From Saccharospirillum alexandrii_A (GTDB lineage: Bacteria > Pseudomonadota > Gammaproteobacteria > Pseudomonadales > Natronospirillaceae), in NCBI RefSeq assembly GCF_043641555.1, contig NZ_JBHZRJ010000005.1, positions 62,001 through 126,000 of the forward strand: DNA of 64,000 bases. The letters run 5' to 3'. The notes beneath the pieces were generated by a model. It worked only from the letters and a program-made list of their open reading frames with translations. It was not told the origin of the DNA and searched no databases. A program made the position numbers and the translations under genes. Shown piece by piece: positions 27,513 to 36,058 of the stretch; position 1 is the first letter of the stretch, and each line of letters opens with the position of its first letter.

Positions 27513-28568
27513 ATGCAGGCGCCCGGTGCAATTCGCCACGGCTGGACAGTCGCCGAGGTAGGTGAGCTTTTCGCACTGCCGTTCAATGATCTGCTGTTTC
27601 AGGCGCAGAGCGTTCACCGCCAGTATTTCGACCCCAATCGCGTACAAGTCAGTACCTTATTGTCGATAAAAACAGGCGCCTGCCCGGAAGATTGCAAATA
27701 TTGCCCGCAAAGCGCTCGCTACAATACCGGGCTAAAAAAAGAACGGCTGATGGACGTAGAAACCGTGCTGCAACGGGCGAAGGAAGCCAAACACAATGGC
27801 GCCACCCGCTTTTGCATGGGCGCAGCCTGGCGCAACCCTCACGACAGAGACATGCCCGCTGTTATCGGGATGATCAGTGGGGTTAAAGCACTGGGCCTGG
27901 AAACCTGCATGACACTGGGCATGCTCAGCCCCCAGCAAGCCGCAATGTTGAAAGACGCCGGGCTCGATTACTACAACCACAACCTCGATACGTCACCAGA
28001 CTATTACGCCGACATCATCAGCACCCGCACCTACCAGAACCGACTGGATACGCTGGAACAAGTGCGCCAGGCCGGCATGAAGGTGTGTTCAGGCGGCATT
28101 ATTGGCATGGGTGAAAGCGCCAGCGACCGGGCCGGGTTGCTGGTGCAACTGGCCAACCTGGAGCCGCACCCTGAAAGCGTACCCATCAACAAACTGGTCA
28201 GAGTAGCGGGAACACCACTGGAACAGGTCGAAGACCTCGATGAGTTTGAATTTATCCGCACCATTGCCGTAGCCCGCATCATGATGCCCACCAGCCACGT
28301 ACGGCTCTCCGCCGGCCGTGAAGCCATGAACGAACAGATGCAGGCGCTGTGCTTTTTGGCCGGTGCCAATTCACTATTTTACGGCTGCAAGCTACTGACA
28401 ACCGCCAACCCCGAAGAAGACGCCGATGCCCGTCTGTTCAATAAACTCGGCATCAACACCGAACACAACCACGACGCCAACCATAAAGAGCAGGAAGCCG
28501 ACGCAGTGAATGCGTTGAATCGCCAAACAACCAATGCCTTGTTTTATGATGCCAGCTCCAGATCCTAG
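27513..28568 (+). CDS. bioB: Biotin synthase
   Basis: A 351-residue radical-SAM enzyme that inserts sulfur into dethiobiotin to form biotin. The 4Fe-4S/SAM motif is CPEDCKYC in KTGACPEDCKYCPQSARYNTG. Other BioB segments include FCMGAAWRNPHDRDMP, GLDYYNHNLDTSP, CSGGIIGMGES and VRLSAGREAMNEQMQALCFLAGANSLFYGCKLLTT with the arginine of the 2Fe-2S site. Length is normal. Other bio genes are not in the window, so bioB is separated from them here. Confidence 0.96.
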   Translation: MQAPGAIRHGWTVAEVGELFALPFNDLLFQAQSVHRQYFDPNRVQVSTLLSIKTGACPEDCKYCPQSARYNTGLKKERLMDVETVLQRAKEAKHNGATRFCMGAAWRNPHDRDMPAVIGMISGVKALGLETCMTLGMLSPQQAAMLKDAGLDYYNHNLDTSPDYYADIISTRTYQNRLDTLEQVRQAGMKVCSGGIIGMGESASDRAGLLVQLANLEPHPESVPINKLVRVAGTPLEQVEDLDEFEFIRTIAVARIMMPTSHVRLSAGREAMNEQMQALCFLAGANSLFYGCKLLTTANPEEDADARLFNKLGINTEHNHDANHKEQEADAVNALNRQTTNALFYDASSRS

Positions 28569-28588
28569 CTAGGGAGCCTCTGAATAAC
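28569..28588 (+). repeat. Solo end of the 44.4-kb MITE-like element
   Basis: CTAGGGAGCCTCTGAATAAC is identical to the first 20 bases of the element at 44390-44676, in the left-end orientation. It begins directly after the bioB stop codon. Beyond it the sequence does not resemble the element interior. Confidence 0.6.
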
Positions 28589-28781
28589 CAATGGGCAAAC
28601 CATCACCGCACCGCAGTCGCCGCCTTCCCCAAAAGTTCCGCTCACCAACGCCCGAATGTTTCTCCAAATAGCGGGTCAACCGTGCGCAGGTGAATACAGG
28701 TACAGGGCAGTCTTTTGATATACTCCTGCCCCTATTCCCCCATGCCAATTTGCTACAATGGCCTCAACAAGGACACTCCCC

Positions 28782-29648
28782 ATGAACAGGATTACAAAAA
28801 CTTTCTGCGTCAGCCTGGCAACTTTTCTCACGCCAGCCGTTCTGGCCGACACCTTTGTGTTCACCGCCATCCCCGATCAGGACGAACGCCAGTTAACCGA
28901 ACGGTTTGGCAAGATCGCGGACTATCTGGAACAGCAATTGGAGGTCGACGTTCAATACATTCCGGTTAAAAGCTATTCTGCCGCCGTCAGCGCGTTTCGC
29001 AGTGACCAGGTGCAAATGGCCTGGTTTGGCGGCTTAACCGGCGTGCAGGCCCGACAGTTGGTGCCGGGCAGTCAGGCCATTGCGCAGGGCGAGGAAGACA
29101 CCGCCTTTAAGTCCTATTTCATCGCCCACGAAAGCACGGGCCTGGCACCGGCCGACACATTAACCGATGCCTTGCGCGGCAAAAGCTTCACCTTTGGCTC
29201 CAAAGGCTCTACTTCAGGCCGGTTAATGCCGGAGTTCTACCTGCGCGAGCAGTTCGATGAAGCGCCGGAAACCCTGTTCAGCCGGGTCGGCTTCTCCGGT
29301 GATCATTCACGCACCATTGCCTTGGTCGAATCGGGTGCCTACGACGTAGGCGCGGTGAACTACGCCGTTTGGGACGCCGCTGTAGAAGCGGGTGAGCTGG
29401 ATACCGACGTCATGCAAATCATTTGGGAAACCCCGGCTTATCCGGATTACCAGTGGACCATCCGCGGTAATGCCGACGCCCGTTTCGGAGACGGCTTCAC
29501 CCAACGCGTGCAACAAGCACTGCTGGATATGACCGACCCGGACCTGCTCGCAGCCTTCCCGCGCAGCGGTTTCATTCCCGCAACCAATGCGGATTACGCG
29601 CCCATTCAAGCGACCGCAATATCCATCGGCATCATGGACACCCAGTGA
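28782..29648 (+). CDS. Putative selenate-type ABC transporter substrate-binding protein (PhnD fold)
   Basis: A 288-residue periplasmic protein with a signal peptide ending near AVLA|DTF. ATG 28782 is preferred over one 24 bases upstream because AAGGA precedes it. Features are FTAIPDQDERQLTERFGKIADYLEQQL, QMAWFGGLTGVQARQLVPGSQAIAQG, and SFTFGSKGSTSGRLMPEFYLRE. This subfamily is annotated elsewhere as putative selenate-binding and is distinct from the PhnD at 9362. The ligand is predicted by family, not shown. It leads a three-gene operon. Confidence 0.8.
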   Translation: MNRITKTFCVSLATFLTPAVLADTFVFTAIPDQDERQLTERFGKIADYLEQQLEVDVQYIPVKSYSAAVSAFRSDQVQMAWFGGLTGVQARQLVPGSQAIAQGEEDTAFKSYFIAHESTGLAPADTLTDALRGKSFTFGSKGSTSGRLMPEFYLREQFDEAPETLFSRVGFSGDHSRTIALVESGAYDVGAVNYAVWDAAVEAGELDTDVMQIIWETPAYPDYQWTIRGNADARFGDGFTQRVQQALLDMTDPDLLAAFPRSGFIPATNADYAPIQATAISIGIMDTQ

Positions 29649-30310
29649 CCGGTTTTCGACTCCAACAGGCCGCGCTGACGGTAAGCGGCCGCCCTGTGTT
29701 GCACGACCTGGATCTCAACATCCGGTCGGGTGAAAGGGTGGCGCTGCTGGGGGAGTCCGGCGCGGGCAAGACCACTCTGTTGCGAGCGCTGCGCGAGCAG
29801 CAAACGAGCCAGGTGGCCTGGTGCCCGCAACAGCCCGGCCTGGTGCCGGTACTGTCTGTCTTTCACAACCTCTATATGGGCCGGCTCGACCACTATGCCA
29901 CAGCCTATAACCTTCTGAACCTGATTCGCCCGACACCGGCTCGCCGTCGTGACATTGCTGAACTGGCCAACCGGCTCGGCCTGGGCGAGCGGTTATGGAC
30001 ACCGGTGGAACAATTGTCCGGCGGCCAGCAAAGCCGTGTGAATCTGGGAAGGGCACTGTACCAGCAACGCCCCGTCTTTATTGGCGACGAACCGGTGTCG
30101 GCGATTGACGAACGCCAGGGCGACGACTTGCTTGCGCTGGTGTGCGAACAACACGAAACCGTTGTGCTCGCCTTGCACAATGTTGAACAGGCGCTGACAC
30201 ACTGCAATCGCATCATTGGCATTCGCGATGGCCGCGTGGCATTCGACCGCCCGAGCGACCAGCTAACCAGTAGCGACATCAAACCGCTCTATCCGTCAGA
30301 CGTTTCATGA
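29645..30310 (+). CDS. PhnC-like ABC transporter ATP-binding protein of the selenate-type system
   Basis: A compact 221-residue ATPase. GTG 29645 overlaps the preceding stop by four bases, so coupling is likely. Walker A is GESGAGKTTLL, signature LSGGQQSRVNLGRALYQ and the Walker B region is RPVFIGDEPVSAIDE. It is shorter than PhnC (about 265) because the C-terminal part is trimmed. It powers import by the fused permease that follows. Confidence 0.82.
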   Translation: MTGFRLQQAALTVSGRPVLHDLDLNIRSGERVALLGESGAGKTTLLRALREQQTSQVAWCPQQPGLVPVLSVFHNLYMGRLDHYATAYNLLNLIRPTPARRRDIAELANRLGLGERLWTPVEQLSGGQQSRVNLGRALYQQRPVFIGDEPVSAIDERQGDDLLALVCEQHETVVLALHNVEQALTHCNRIIGIRDGRVAFDRPSDQLTSSDIKPLYPSDVS

Positions 30311-31788
30311 CCACTCGCCCTCTGCCCCGCGATACCGGTGCCATGCGCCGCACCATCGGCCTGTTCGTTCTACTGGCACTCTTATGCCTGCCCTGGGCCG
30401 ACATCGCGATTCATACTCTGGCTCCCGGGCGGGAACTGGGGCGGCTGGCGCAGGGTTTGCTGTGGCCGCAATGGCCAATGGCCCGCACCCTGGGCGAGGC
30501 CATCGCGGCCACTCTGGCTTTCGCGTTTCAAGGGGTAGCATTGGGCGCCGTCGCCGGCTTCGGGCTGGCACTGATCTATCGGCGGCGTGCGGTTCGCTGG
30601 CTCGCGGCGTCTTTGCGCGCCGTGCATGAACTGTTCTGGGCATTGCTGTTCATTCAATTGTTCGGGCTGAGCGCCCTGGCCGGCGTGCTGGCCATTGCCG
30701 TGCCCTACGCCGGGATCTTCGCCAAGGTCTACGGTGAGCTGTTCGAAGAGACCGACCCGGCCCCGCGCCAGGCATTACCAGCCAACGCCAGCCGCCTGTC
30801 GAGCCTGATGTTCACCACCCTGCCCCAGGCCTGGCCCAACCTCGCCGCCTATACCCGTTACCGGTTGGAATGCGGCATTCGCAGCTCCGCCGTTCTCGGC
30901 TTCATCGGCCTGCCAACGCTGGGCTACCATCTGGAAAGTTTGCTGCGCCAGGGCTTTTACGCAGAAGCAGCGCCGTTTTTCTACGCGCTGCTGATTCTGA
31001 TTGCGACCCAGCATCGCTGGTGCCGTGGCTGGATGATTCCCGCCTTGCTCCTGGCAGCCCTGTGGTGGCTGCCGCCAGTCGCGCCAGTAAACGCCAGCCT
31101 GATCTGGCAGTTTCTGACCTACGACATCGTGCCCGCACCACTGCGCAGCGGCGTCGATGCATGGCCCTGGTTGGCCGACCTGTGGCAAAGCCAGCTTTGG
31201 CCGGGACTGGTCAACACCCTGGTGCTGGCAATACTCTCGCTGGTGGTGATGGGGCTGCTCGGCGTAATGCTGTTCCCGTCCGTTTCGCGATTGTTTGGTA
31301 ACCGCTGGACGCGTGGCCTGAGCCACGGTGTTCTGGTCGTGCTGCGCTCGCTGCCGGAATACCTGCTGGCTTTTATCGCTCTGATTCTGCTGGGCCCCAG
31401 CATGTTACCTGCCATCATCGCGCTCGGCCTGCACAACGGCGCCATCATCGCTCACTTGATCGGCCAGTACAGCAACACCCTAATACTGCGCGACGATGCC
31501 GCCCGCGGCGTGAACCGTTACTTTTTTGAAGTGCTACCGCGCCAGTTCCGTCTGTTCCTCGCGTTCTCACTTTACCGCTTCGAAACCGTCATCCGCGAGA
31601 CCGCGATTCTCGGCATGCTCGGCATTCCCACCCTTGGTTTCTTTATCGATTCCGCCTTTGCCGAATTCCGTTTCGACCGGGCCGTCATGCTGCTTGTCGC
31701 CAGCGCCATTCTGAACATCGGCGTCGATGGTTTCGCGCGGCGGATACGGCGACGGTTGCATTTGCAGCAGCAAGTACAGGTGTGCTGA
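30307..31788 (+). CDS. Fused double ABC permease (two PhnE-like domains in one chain)
   Basis: A 493-residue inner-membrane protein with two permease halves, each of about 240 residues. The first half has VRWLAASLRAVHELFWALLF and TTLPQAWPNLAAYTRYRLECGIRSSAVLGFIGLPTLGY; the second has SHGVLVVLRSLPEYLLAF and EVLPRQFRLFLAFSLYRFETVIRETAILGMLGIPTLGF. Both halves keep the E-type coupling segment and the short G(I/L)PTLG(Y/F) end. It begins at ATG 30307, overlapping the ATPase stop (ATGA). It therefore forms the whole membrane channel alone, unlike the two-gene permease at 11.2-12.8 kb. Confidence 0.82.
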   Translation: MTTRPLPRDTGAMRRTIGLFVLLALLCLPWADIAIHTLAPGRELGRLAQGLLWPQWPMARTLGEAIAATLAFAFQGVALGAVAGFGLALIYRRRAVRWLAASLRAVHELFWALLFIQLFGLSALAGVLAIAVPYAGIFAKVYGELFEETDPAPRQALPANASRLSSLMFTTLPQAWPNLAAYTRYRLECGIRSSAVLGFIGLPTLGYHLESLLRQGFYAEAAPFFYALLILIATQHRWCRGWMIPALLLAALWWLPPVAPVNASLIWQFLTYDIVPAPLRSGVDAWPWLADLWQSQLWPGLVNTLVLAILSLVVMGLLGVMLFPSVSRLFGNRWTRGLSHGVLVVLRSLPEYLLAFIALILLGPSMLPAIIALGLHNGAIIAHLIGQYSNTLILRDDAARGVNRYFFEVLPRQFRLFLAFSLYRFETVIRETAILGMLGIPTLGFFIDSAFAEFRFDRAVMLLVASAILNIGVDGFARRIRRRLHLQQQVQVC

Positions 31789-31827
31789 GAACACAACCTC
31801 TGTGAGGATGTAAGCGGCGGATTAACG

Positions 31828-32853
31828 TTACTTGGAGTCCAGCAATTCTCGCAAGGCAACCGGCAAAACGCTTCGCACTTTCACGGTAAGACTCTGCTCA
31901 TTCTTCTGCCACAGAACACCCAGATAGATGATCGCCAGGCCAATCGCCGTTAGCGCAATCGGAAACAGCAGGCTGTCTTCAAACACCGAGTGGGCGAGGT
32001 ACCCGAGATAAAAGCTACCGCCCAGCGCACCAAATACCACAAAAACCCTGCGCACCAGCATCACACCCAGGCCCATCATTAACAGGTTAATGCCAAAATA
32101 CAGCAGTTTCGACAACTCGCTGTCAGAATTCTGTGCGGTCAGGCCACCCCAGAACGTCAACACACCGAACAGGTAAAGCCAGAACGCGTAATCCGCCGAA
32201 TGCCTGGCCCGAATGTCCACCCAGAACGCCAGGCCCAGCATCAGCAAACCAAAATACAGCGATACCAGCGACCGCAATTCAAAATCGGGCCGCTCACCCA
32301 CCAGCATGGCCGCAAGATCCATCGATAAGTACCACAGAGTGAAGGCGATCGGCAAAACCAGAAAGGGGTATTTGTAGAGGCGGGCAATGATGACACCACT
32401 GGCAAGCGTACCGAGCTCCATATATAGCCAATGCCACTTAATGTACCGGTGGTAATCACGGTACTCACTGCCTTCGGGCCAGACACCCAACCCTTGCTGA
32501 AGCCCATAGATGAACAGCGGTGTGAGAAACACCGCGAAGGTGGCACATATACCCGCTGGAATGGCATATCCTTGCTTTTGAAACCGGTTGGCAAGCAGTA
32601 ACCCACCTGCCGCATAGAGAAAAGAGATACACACAATGCCCCAGCCACCAAAGGCTTCCCAGCCAAGGCCCATAAACAACGTCATAGCGCCAATGGCAAT
32701 GAGCCCGCCAAGGTAGTAGAGCACATGGGTCAGGCTGAAGCTTGGACCAACCTCCGGTCGGGCTTGCAGAAACGCCAGCAACCGCGAGGATTGCTCCTGC
32801 GAGAGAATGCCTTCGGCTACGGCCGCGTCCATTGCGCTTTTTGTTATTTTCAT
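31828..32853 (-). CDS. DUF2157-like membrane protein
   Basis: A 341-residue protein. A cytoplasmic N-terminal segment (about 1-40, AVAEGILSQEQSSRLLAFLQ, the DUF2157-type helix pair) is followed by about nine to ten membrane segments (LYYLGGLIAIGAMTLFMGLGWEAFGG and onwards). The role of this family is unknown. The gene stands alone, facing the fused permease gene and divergent from the DUF1127 gene. Confidence 0.75.
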   Translation of the reverse strand: MKITKSAMDAAVAEGILSQEQSSRLLAFLQARPEVGPSFSLTHVLYYLGGLIAIGAMTLFMGLGWEAFGGWGIVCISFLYAAGGLLLANRFQKQGYAIPAGICATFAVFLTPLFIYGLQQGLGVWPEGSEYRDYHRYIKWHWLYMELGTLASGVIIARLYKYPFLVLPIAFTLWYLSMDLAAMLVGERPDFELRSLVSLYFGLLMLGLAFWVDIRARHSADYAFWLYLFGVLTFWGGLTAQNSDSELSKLLYFGINLLMMGLGVMLVRRVFVVFGALGGSFYLGYLAHSVFEDSLLFPIALTAIGLAIIYLGVLWQKNEQSLTVKVRSVLPVALRELLDSK

Positions 32854-32964
32854 TCGGTTATTTCCTTGTTTTGGCTAGATCAGCAAGCCATCTGAACTGG
32901 CCTGTCACCTGCCCTATTATTTTCGTCATTCGCACTTGACCTAAAGTTAACATGAGGAATTAGC

Positions 32965-33030
32965 ATGGCCGTACTCAAATCAAACACAGCAACTATGAGG
33001 AAGCAGCCATGTGGACCCTTCAACTCCTGA
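32965..33030 (+). CDS. Possible 21-residue leader peptide overlapping the DUF1127 gene start
   Basis: An ATG at 32965 follows GAGGAAT six bases upstream and reads MAVLKSNTATMRKQPCGPFN plus Ser before TGA at 33028. It overlaps the first 22 bases of the DUF1127 gene in another frame. It could be a leader peptide or simply chance; there is no independent proof that it is translated. Confidence 0.3.
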   Translation: MAVLKSNTATMRKQPCGPFNS

Positions 33031-33254
33031 ACGTCATCAGATCATGGTATCAGCGCGCCAGGTGGTTAAAACACCAGCGGGCCATGCGCCTGGACATGGC
33101 TCACCTGAGCGATCACCTTAAAAAGGACATTGGGCTGAACAACCTTGGCGCGGTGCCTTTACTGACCTGGCACGATACGCCAGAAGCAACACAGACTGCG
33201 CCAACCAGGGGGCACCCGACTGGAACCCCAACGTTTAGGCGGCTGCCGGAATAA
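33009..33254 (+). CDS. Small DUF1127 (YjiS-like) protein
   Basis: An 81-residue protein. The DUF1127 core RSWYQRARWLKHQRAMRLDMAHLSDHLKKDIGLN is at about 11-45, arginine rich with the LxDHLxKDIGL end. ATG 33009 is preceded by GAGGAAG. In other bacteria such small proteins bind RNA or affect phosphate and small-RNA metabolism. The low-complexity C-terminus (TQTAPTRGHPTGTPT) is unusual. Confidence 0.75.
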   Translation: MWTLQLLNVIRSWYQRARWLKHQRAMRLDMAHLSDHLKKDIGLNNLGAVPLLTWHDTPEATQTAPTRGHPTGTPTFRRLPE

Positions 33255-33352
33255 GTGGGCATCCACATCCAATTAATCACCCAAGGACTAACAGCTATTG
33301 AGGAACCTTTAACCGGAATGCAGGGCAGGCATCGCGCTCAAAAACGCCGATG

Positions 33353-33967
33353 TTAATTACTGGTAAACGGTAAGGCTGAGCCAATGGCAATAAACAGCCC
33401 GCCACAGACCTGATTAAACCGCTTACCAACCCGGGCCAGCCAGGGTCTAATGGTAAAAGCCAATCGCGCCAGCCCGTACTCGACAAAGAACTCACCCACG
33501 GCAAAGGTCAGCGCCATAATCACGAACTGCTGTAACAGGGCCGCATTCGGGTCCAGAAACTGCGGTAGAAAAGCACCAAAGAACAACAGCACCTTGGGAT
33601 TCGACACAGCGGCCAACAAGCCTTGCCGGAACAATGTAGCGCCAGATACCCATTTCAATTCCGAAACATACCCGACCTGAGGCGGAGGTGAGCGCCAGAC
33701 CTGGATGCCCAGCCACACCAGATACACAGCCCCTACCCATTTCAACACCATCAGCGCATGGGCTGAGGCCTGCAATAATAGGCCGATACCAAACATCGAC
33801 AAGGCAATGGCGATAATAAAACCAAGTGTGCCGCCGCTGATGGTAAACAGAGACCGTCGATGGCCATAAAGCGCGCCATGGGTCAGCGCGAGCAGGCTAT
33901 TGGGCCCGGGTGTTAACGACAACCCAATGACCGCAACCAGATAAATCAACCAGATGTCCAGCGCCAT
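33353..33967 (-). CDS. LysE-family amino-acid exporter
   Basis: A 204-residue inner-membrane protein with six predicted segments. The hallmark is the first segment: LTPGPNSLLALTHGALYGHRR, with GPN and the conserved G. A further family feature is FRQGLLAAVSNPKVLLFFGAFLPQF. The start at ATG 33967 is preferred to one seven codons upstream because the family begins there and GAGGGGG precedes it. It probably exports an amino acid such as homoserine, threonine or lysine; the substrate cannot be told. Confidence 0.88.
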   Translation of the reverse strand: MALDIWLIYLVAVIGLSLTPGPNSLLALTHGALYGHRRSLFTISGGTLGFIIAIALSMFGIGLLLQASAHALMVLKWVGAVYLVWLGIQVWRSPPPQVGYVSELKWVSGATLFRQGLLAAVSNPKVLLFFGAFLPQFLDPNAALLQQFVIMALTFAVGEFFVEYGLARLAFTIRPWLARVGKRFNQVCGGLFIAIGSALPFTSN

Positions 33968-34230
33968 GAAAGCCCCCTCACTGACCAAAAAACCACTATG
34001 AAGGCTGTCCGGGTTGCTGTCTACTGTGAACGCACAACCGACGCACCCATCTCACTCTATCCACTCAAGCTATCAATGCCCTGGCTGTGATAGCCACTCA
34101 TATGAACGTTCTAAGAACAGTGGTTCGAGTGACAAACACCGGTTTAGCTGCTTACCTAGTTGAACGGCATCTCTCTGTGAAGCAAGTGACAGCCATATTC
34201 AATAAGAGACACCAATAAGGAATACCTGGG

Positions 34231-34761
34231 ATGGCTACCAAAAAGCAGACACCCGCCTACACCATCCGCGATGCGACCGAGGCGGATTTACCCAAGCTTG
34301 TGGATTTTCTCAAAAAGCTTGCGCTTCATGTAACCGGGGGGCCAGAGCTGGAACTCAAGGAGTCGGAATACCAGCGGCTGCTCGAGGTGCTAGAAGCGGC
34401 ACTGGCCTCGCCCGACAAACGCGTCGTCGTTGCCGAGCAGCCCGGTGTGGGGTTGATCGGTATGGGGGATGTTACTGTCTGGTCTAGTCAGAGTATCTGG
34501 GAACAGGCGACGGTAGCAGAATACCGGTCTGCTATTCTCGACGACATCTGGGTTGAGCCGGAGTTTCGCAAAGCCGGTATCTTCAAGGCACTGCTGCGCA
34601 GCCTGGTTGATTTTGCCGACGAGCAGGGGGCGCACGATCTAATGCTGGAGTACTCATCGTCCAACAAAGAAGCCAAATCAGCCTGGACACGGCTTGGTTT
34701 TGTAACAACCGGTGTTCGCGCTGCGGCATTCACCCACAAGGTGAAGGAAGCTCTGACATGA
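34231..34761 (+). CDS. GNAT-family N-acetyltransferase
   Basis: A 176-residue acetyl-CoA-dependent transferase. The fold is supported by IRDATEADLPKLVDFLKKLA at the start, LDDIWVEPEFRKAGIFKALLRSLVDFADEQGAHDLML (acetyl-CoA loop, with K in place of the usual RGxG spacing) and the closing SAWTRLGFVTTG. The amine substrate is unknown. It ends 64 bases before the deacetylase-family gene on the same strand, suggesting that the pair act on related substrates. Confidence 0.85.
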   Translation: MATKKQTPAYTIRDATEADLPKLVDFLKKLALHVTGGPELELKESEYQRLLEVLEAALASPDKRVVVAEQPGVGLIGMGDVTVWSSQSIWEQATVAEYRSAILDDIWVEPEFRKAGIFKALLRSLVDFADEQGAHDLMLEYSSSNKEAKSAWTRLGFVTTGVRAAAFTHKVKEALT

Positions 34762-34826
34762 CAGCCCTGGTGCAGAACGCAAACCAAGCAATCACCGGAC
34801 AATTCCTGGAAGAGGTGACGATCTGA
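34758..34826 (+). CDS. Possible 22-residue peptide between GNAT and deacetylase genes
   Basis: ATG 34758 overlaps the GNAT stop (ATGA) and reads MTALVQNANQAITGQFLEEV plus Thr-Ile before TGA at 34824-34826, which overlaps the next gene's ATG. Overlaps at both ends suit translational coupling. It may equally be a relic. Confidence 0.3.
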   Translation: MTALVQNANQAITGQFLEEVTI

Positions 34827-35923
34827 TGTCTAGCCGAACGGTTAACGTTTTCTATGATGAGATAATGCTTGGCCACAACCCGGAAGTCGATGTGCCCTAT
34901 CTACCCAGCCGGGTTGAAAAGCGCGTCAGAACCATCCTGAGCGGGCTCGACTTCAAATGGAGCTATCCCGAACACCCCGGCCGCATTTCTGCCGTAAAAA
35001 CCTACCTCGATGAGCACCCGATTCGCGGCGTTCATGTTCGCACCGGCCCGAAGGCCAGCTACAAACAACTGGCTCGCGTTCATACCAGCGCCTACCTGGA
35101 CTATCTGTTCTCGTTAACTGGTAAAAACGCCTGGCTCGATTCAGACACCACCGCCGTCTCGCCCGACAGCATCGACGCCGCCGTCATGGCCGCCGGCCTC
35201 GCCATCGCGGCGGTAGAGTCGGTCGTTCACGGCAAAGCCGACAGCGCCTTCGCCCTGGTTCGCCCTCCGGGCCACCACGCCGAGCCGGTACGCGCCCGTG
35301 GCTTCTGCCTGATCAACAACGTCGCCGTAGCGGCCGCACATGCCCACGCCAAACTCGGTTGCGAGCGCATTCTGATCATCGATTGGGATGCGCACCACGG
35401 CAACGGCACCCAGGATATTTTCTGGGCTGATCCCAGCGTGCTGTTTTTCGATACTCATTGTGCCGCACCCTTTTATCCGGGTTCCGGCCATCTGGAAGAA
35501 GTAGGCGCTGGTTTGGGGGAAGGCTACACCATCAATGTGCCATTGCCCGAATCGGCCGGCGACGTCGCCTTTGAGAAAGCCTTCCGGGACATCCTTGTCC
35601 CCGCTGCTGAACGCTACCAACCCGACCTGATACTGGTATCGGCAGGGTTCGATCCGCACCGGAACGATATGGCACTGAACCTGACCTACGACGGGTTCAA
35701 GGTGATCACCAGCATCGTGCAGGGCATCGCCGATGCACATTGCAAAGGCAAACTGGCGTTCGTGCTCGAAGGCGGCTACAACCTGACCTCGTTATCAAAA
35801 GGCGTTCACGCCGTCCTGGATGTTTTGACGGGCGGTGATGTGCCCGAAATCAGTGAGACGGGCATCAAAGAGGTGGAGACCGCAGCGGCCTATCATCGCT
35901 CAGCCTTCACGGACGACGAATAG
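34826..35923 (+). CDS. Histone deacetylase / acetylpolyamine amidohydrolase family protein
   Basis: A 365-residue zinc enzyme of the arginase-deacetylase fold. The substrate-cage RPPGHHAEP (two His), zinc ligands in IIDWDAHHGNGTQD (Asp, His) and in SAGFDPHRND (Asp), and the transition-state Tyr in EGGYNLTSL are all present. The N-terminal 60 residues (YPEHPGRISAVKTYLDEHP) are family-typical. In bacteria such enzymes deacetylate polyamines or other acetylated small amines. It follows the GNAT gene directly, so the two may form an acetylation cycle. The start ATG 34826 is preceded by GAGG. Confidence 0.88.
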   Translation: MSSRTVNVFYDEIMLGHNPEVDVPYLPSRVEKRVRTILSGLDFKWSYPEHPGRISAVKTYLDEHPIRGVHVRTGPKASYKQLARVHTSAYLDYLFSLTGKNAWLDSDTTAVSPDSIDAAVMAAGLAIAAVESVVHGKADSAFALVRPPGHHAEPVRARGFCLINNVAVAAAHAHAKLGCERILIIDWDAHHGNGTQDIFWADPSVLFFDTHCAAPFYPGSGHLEEVGAGLGEGYTINVPLPESAGDVAFEKAFRDILVPAAERYQPDLILVSAGFDPHRNDMALNLTYDGFKVITSIVQGIADAHCKGKLAFVLEGGYNLTSLSKGVHAVLDVLTGGDVPEISETGIKEVETAAAYHRSAFTDDE

Positions 35924-36058
35924 GCGCTGACCTGTCAGTTTGGCCAGGGCGTTCATCTCATCGCCCGCCTTATTGCTGCATCCTCCAAGCCTTACCGAGA
36001 GCCATCGCAGAACCGGTGCGTACAAATGCTGCCTACGTGACGTCAGTGCGCATACGGA

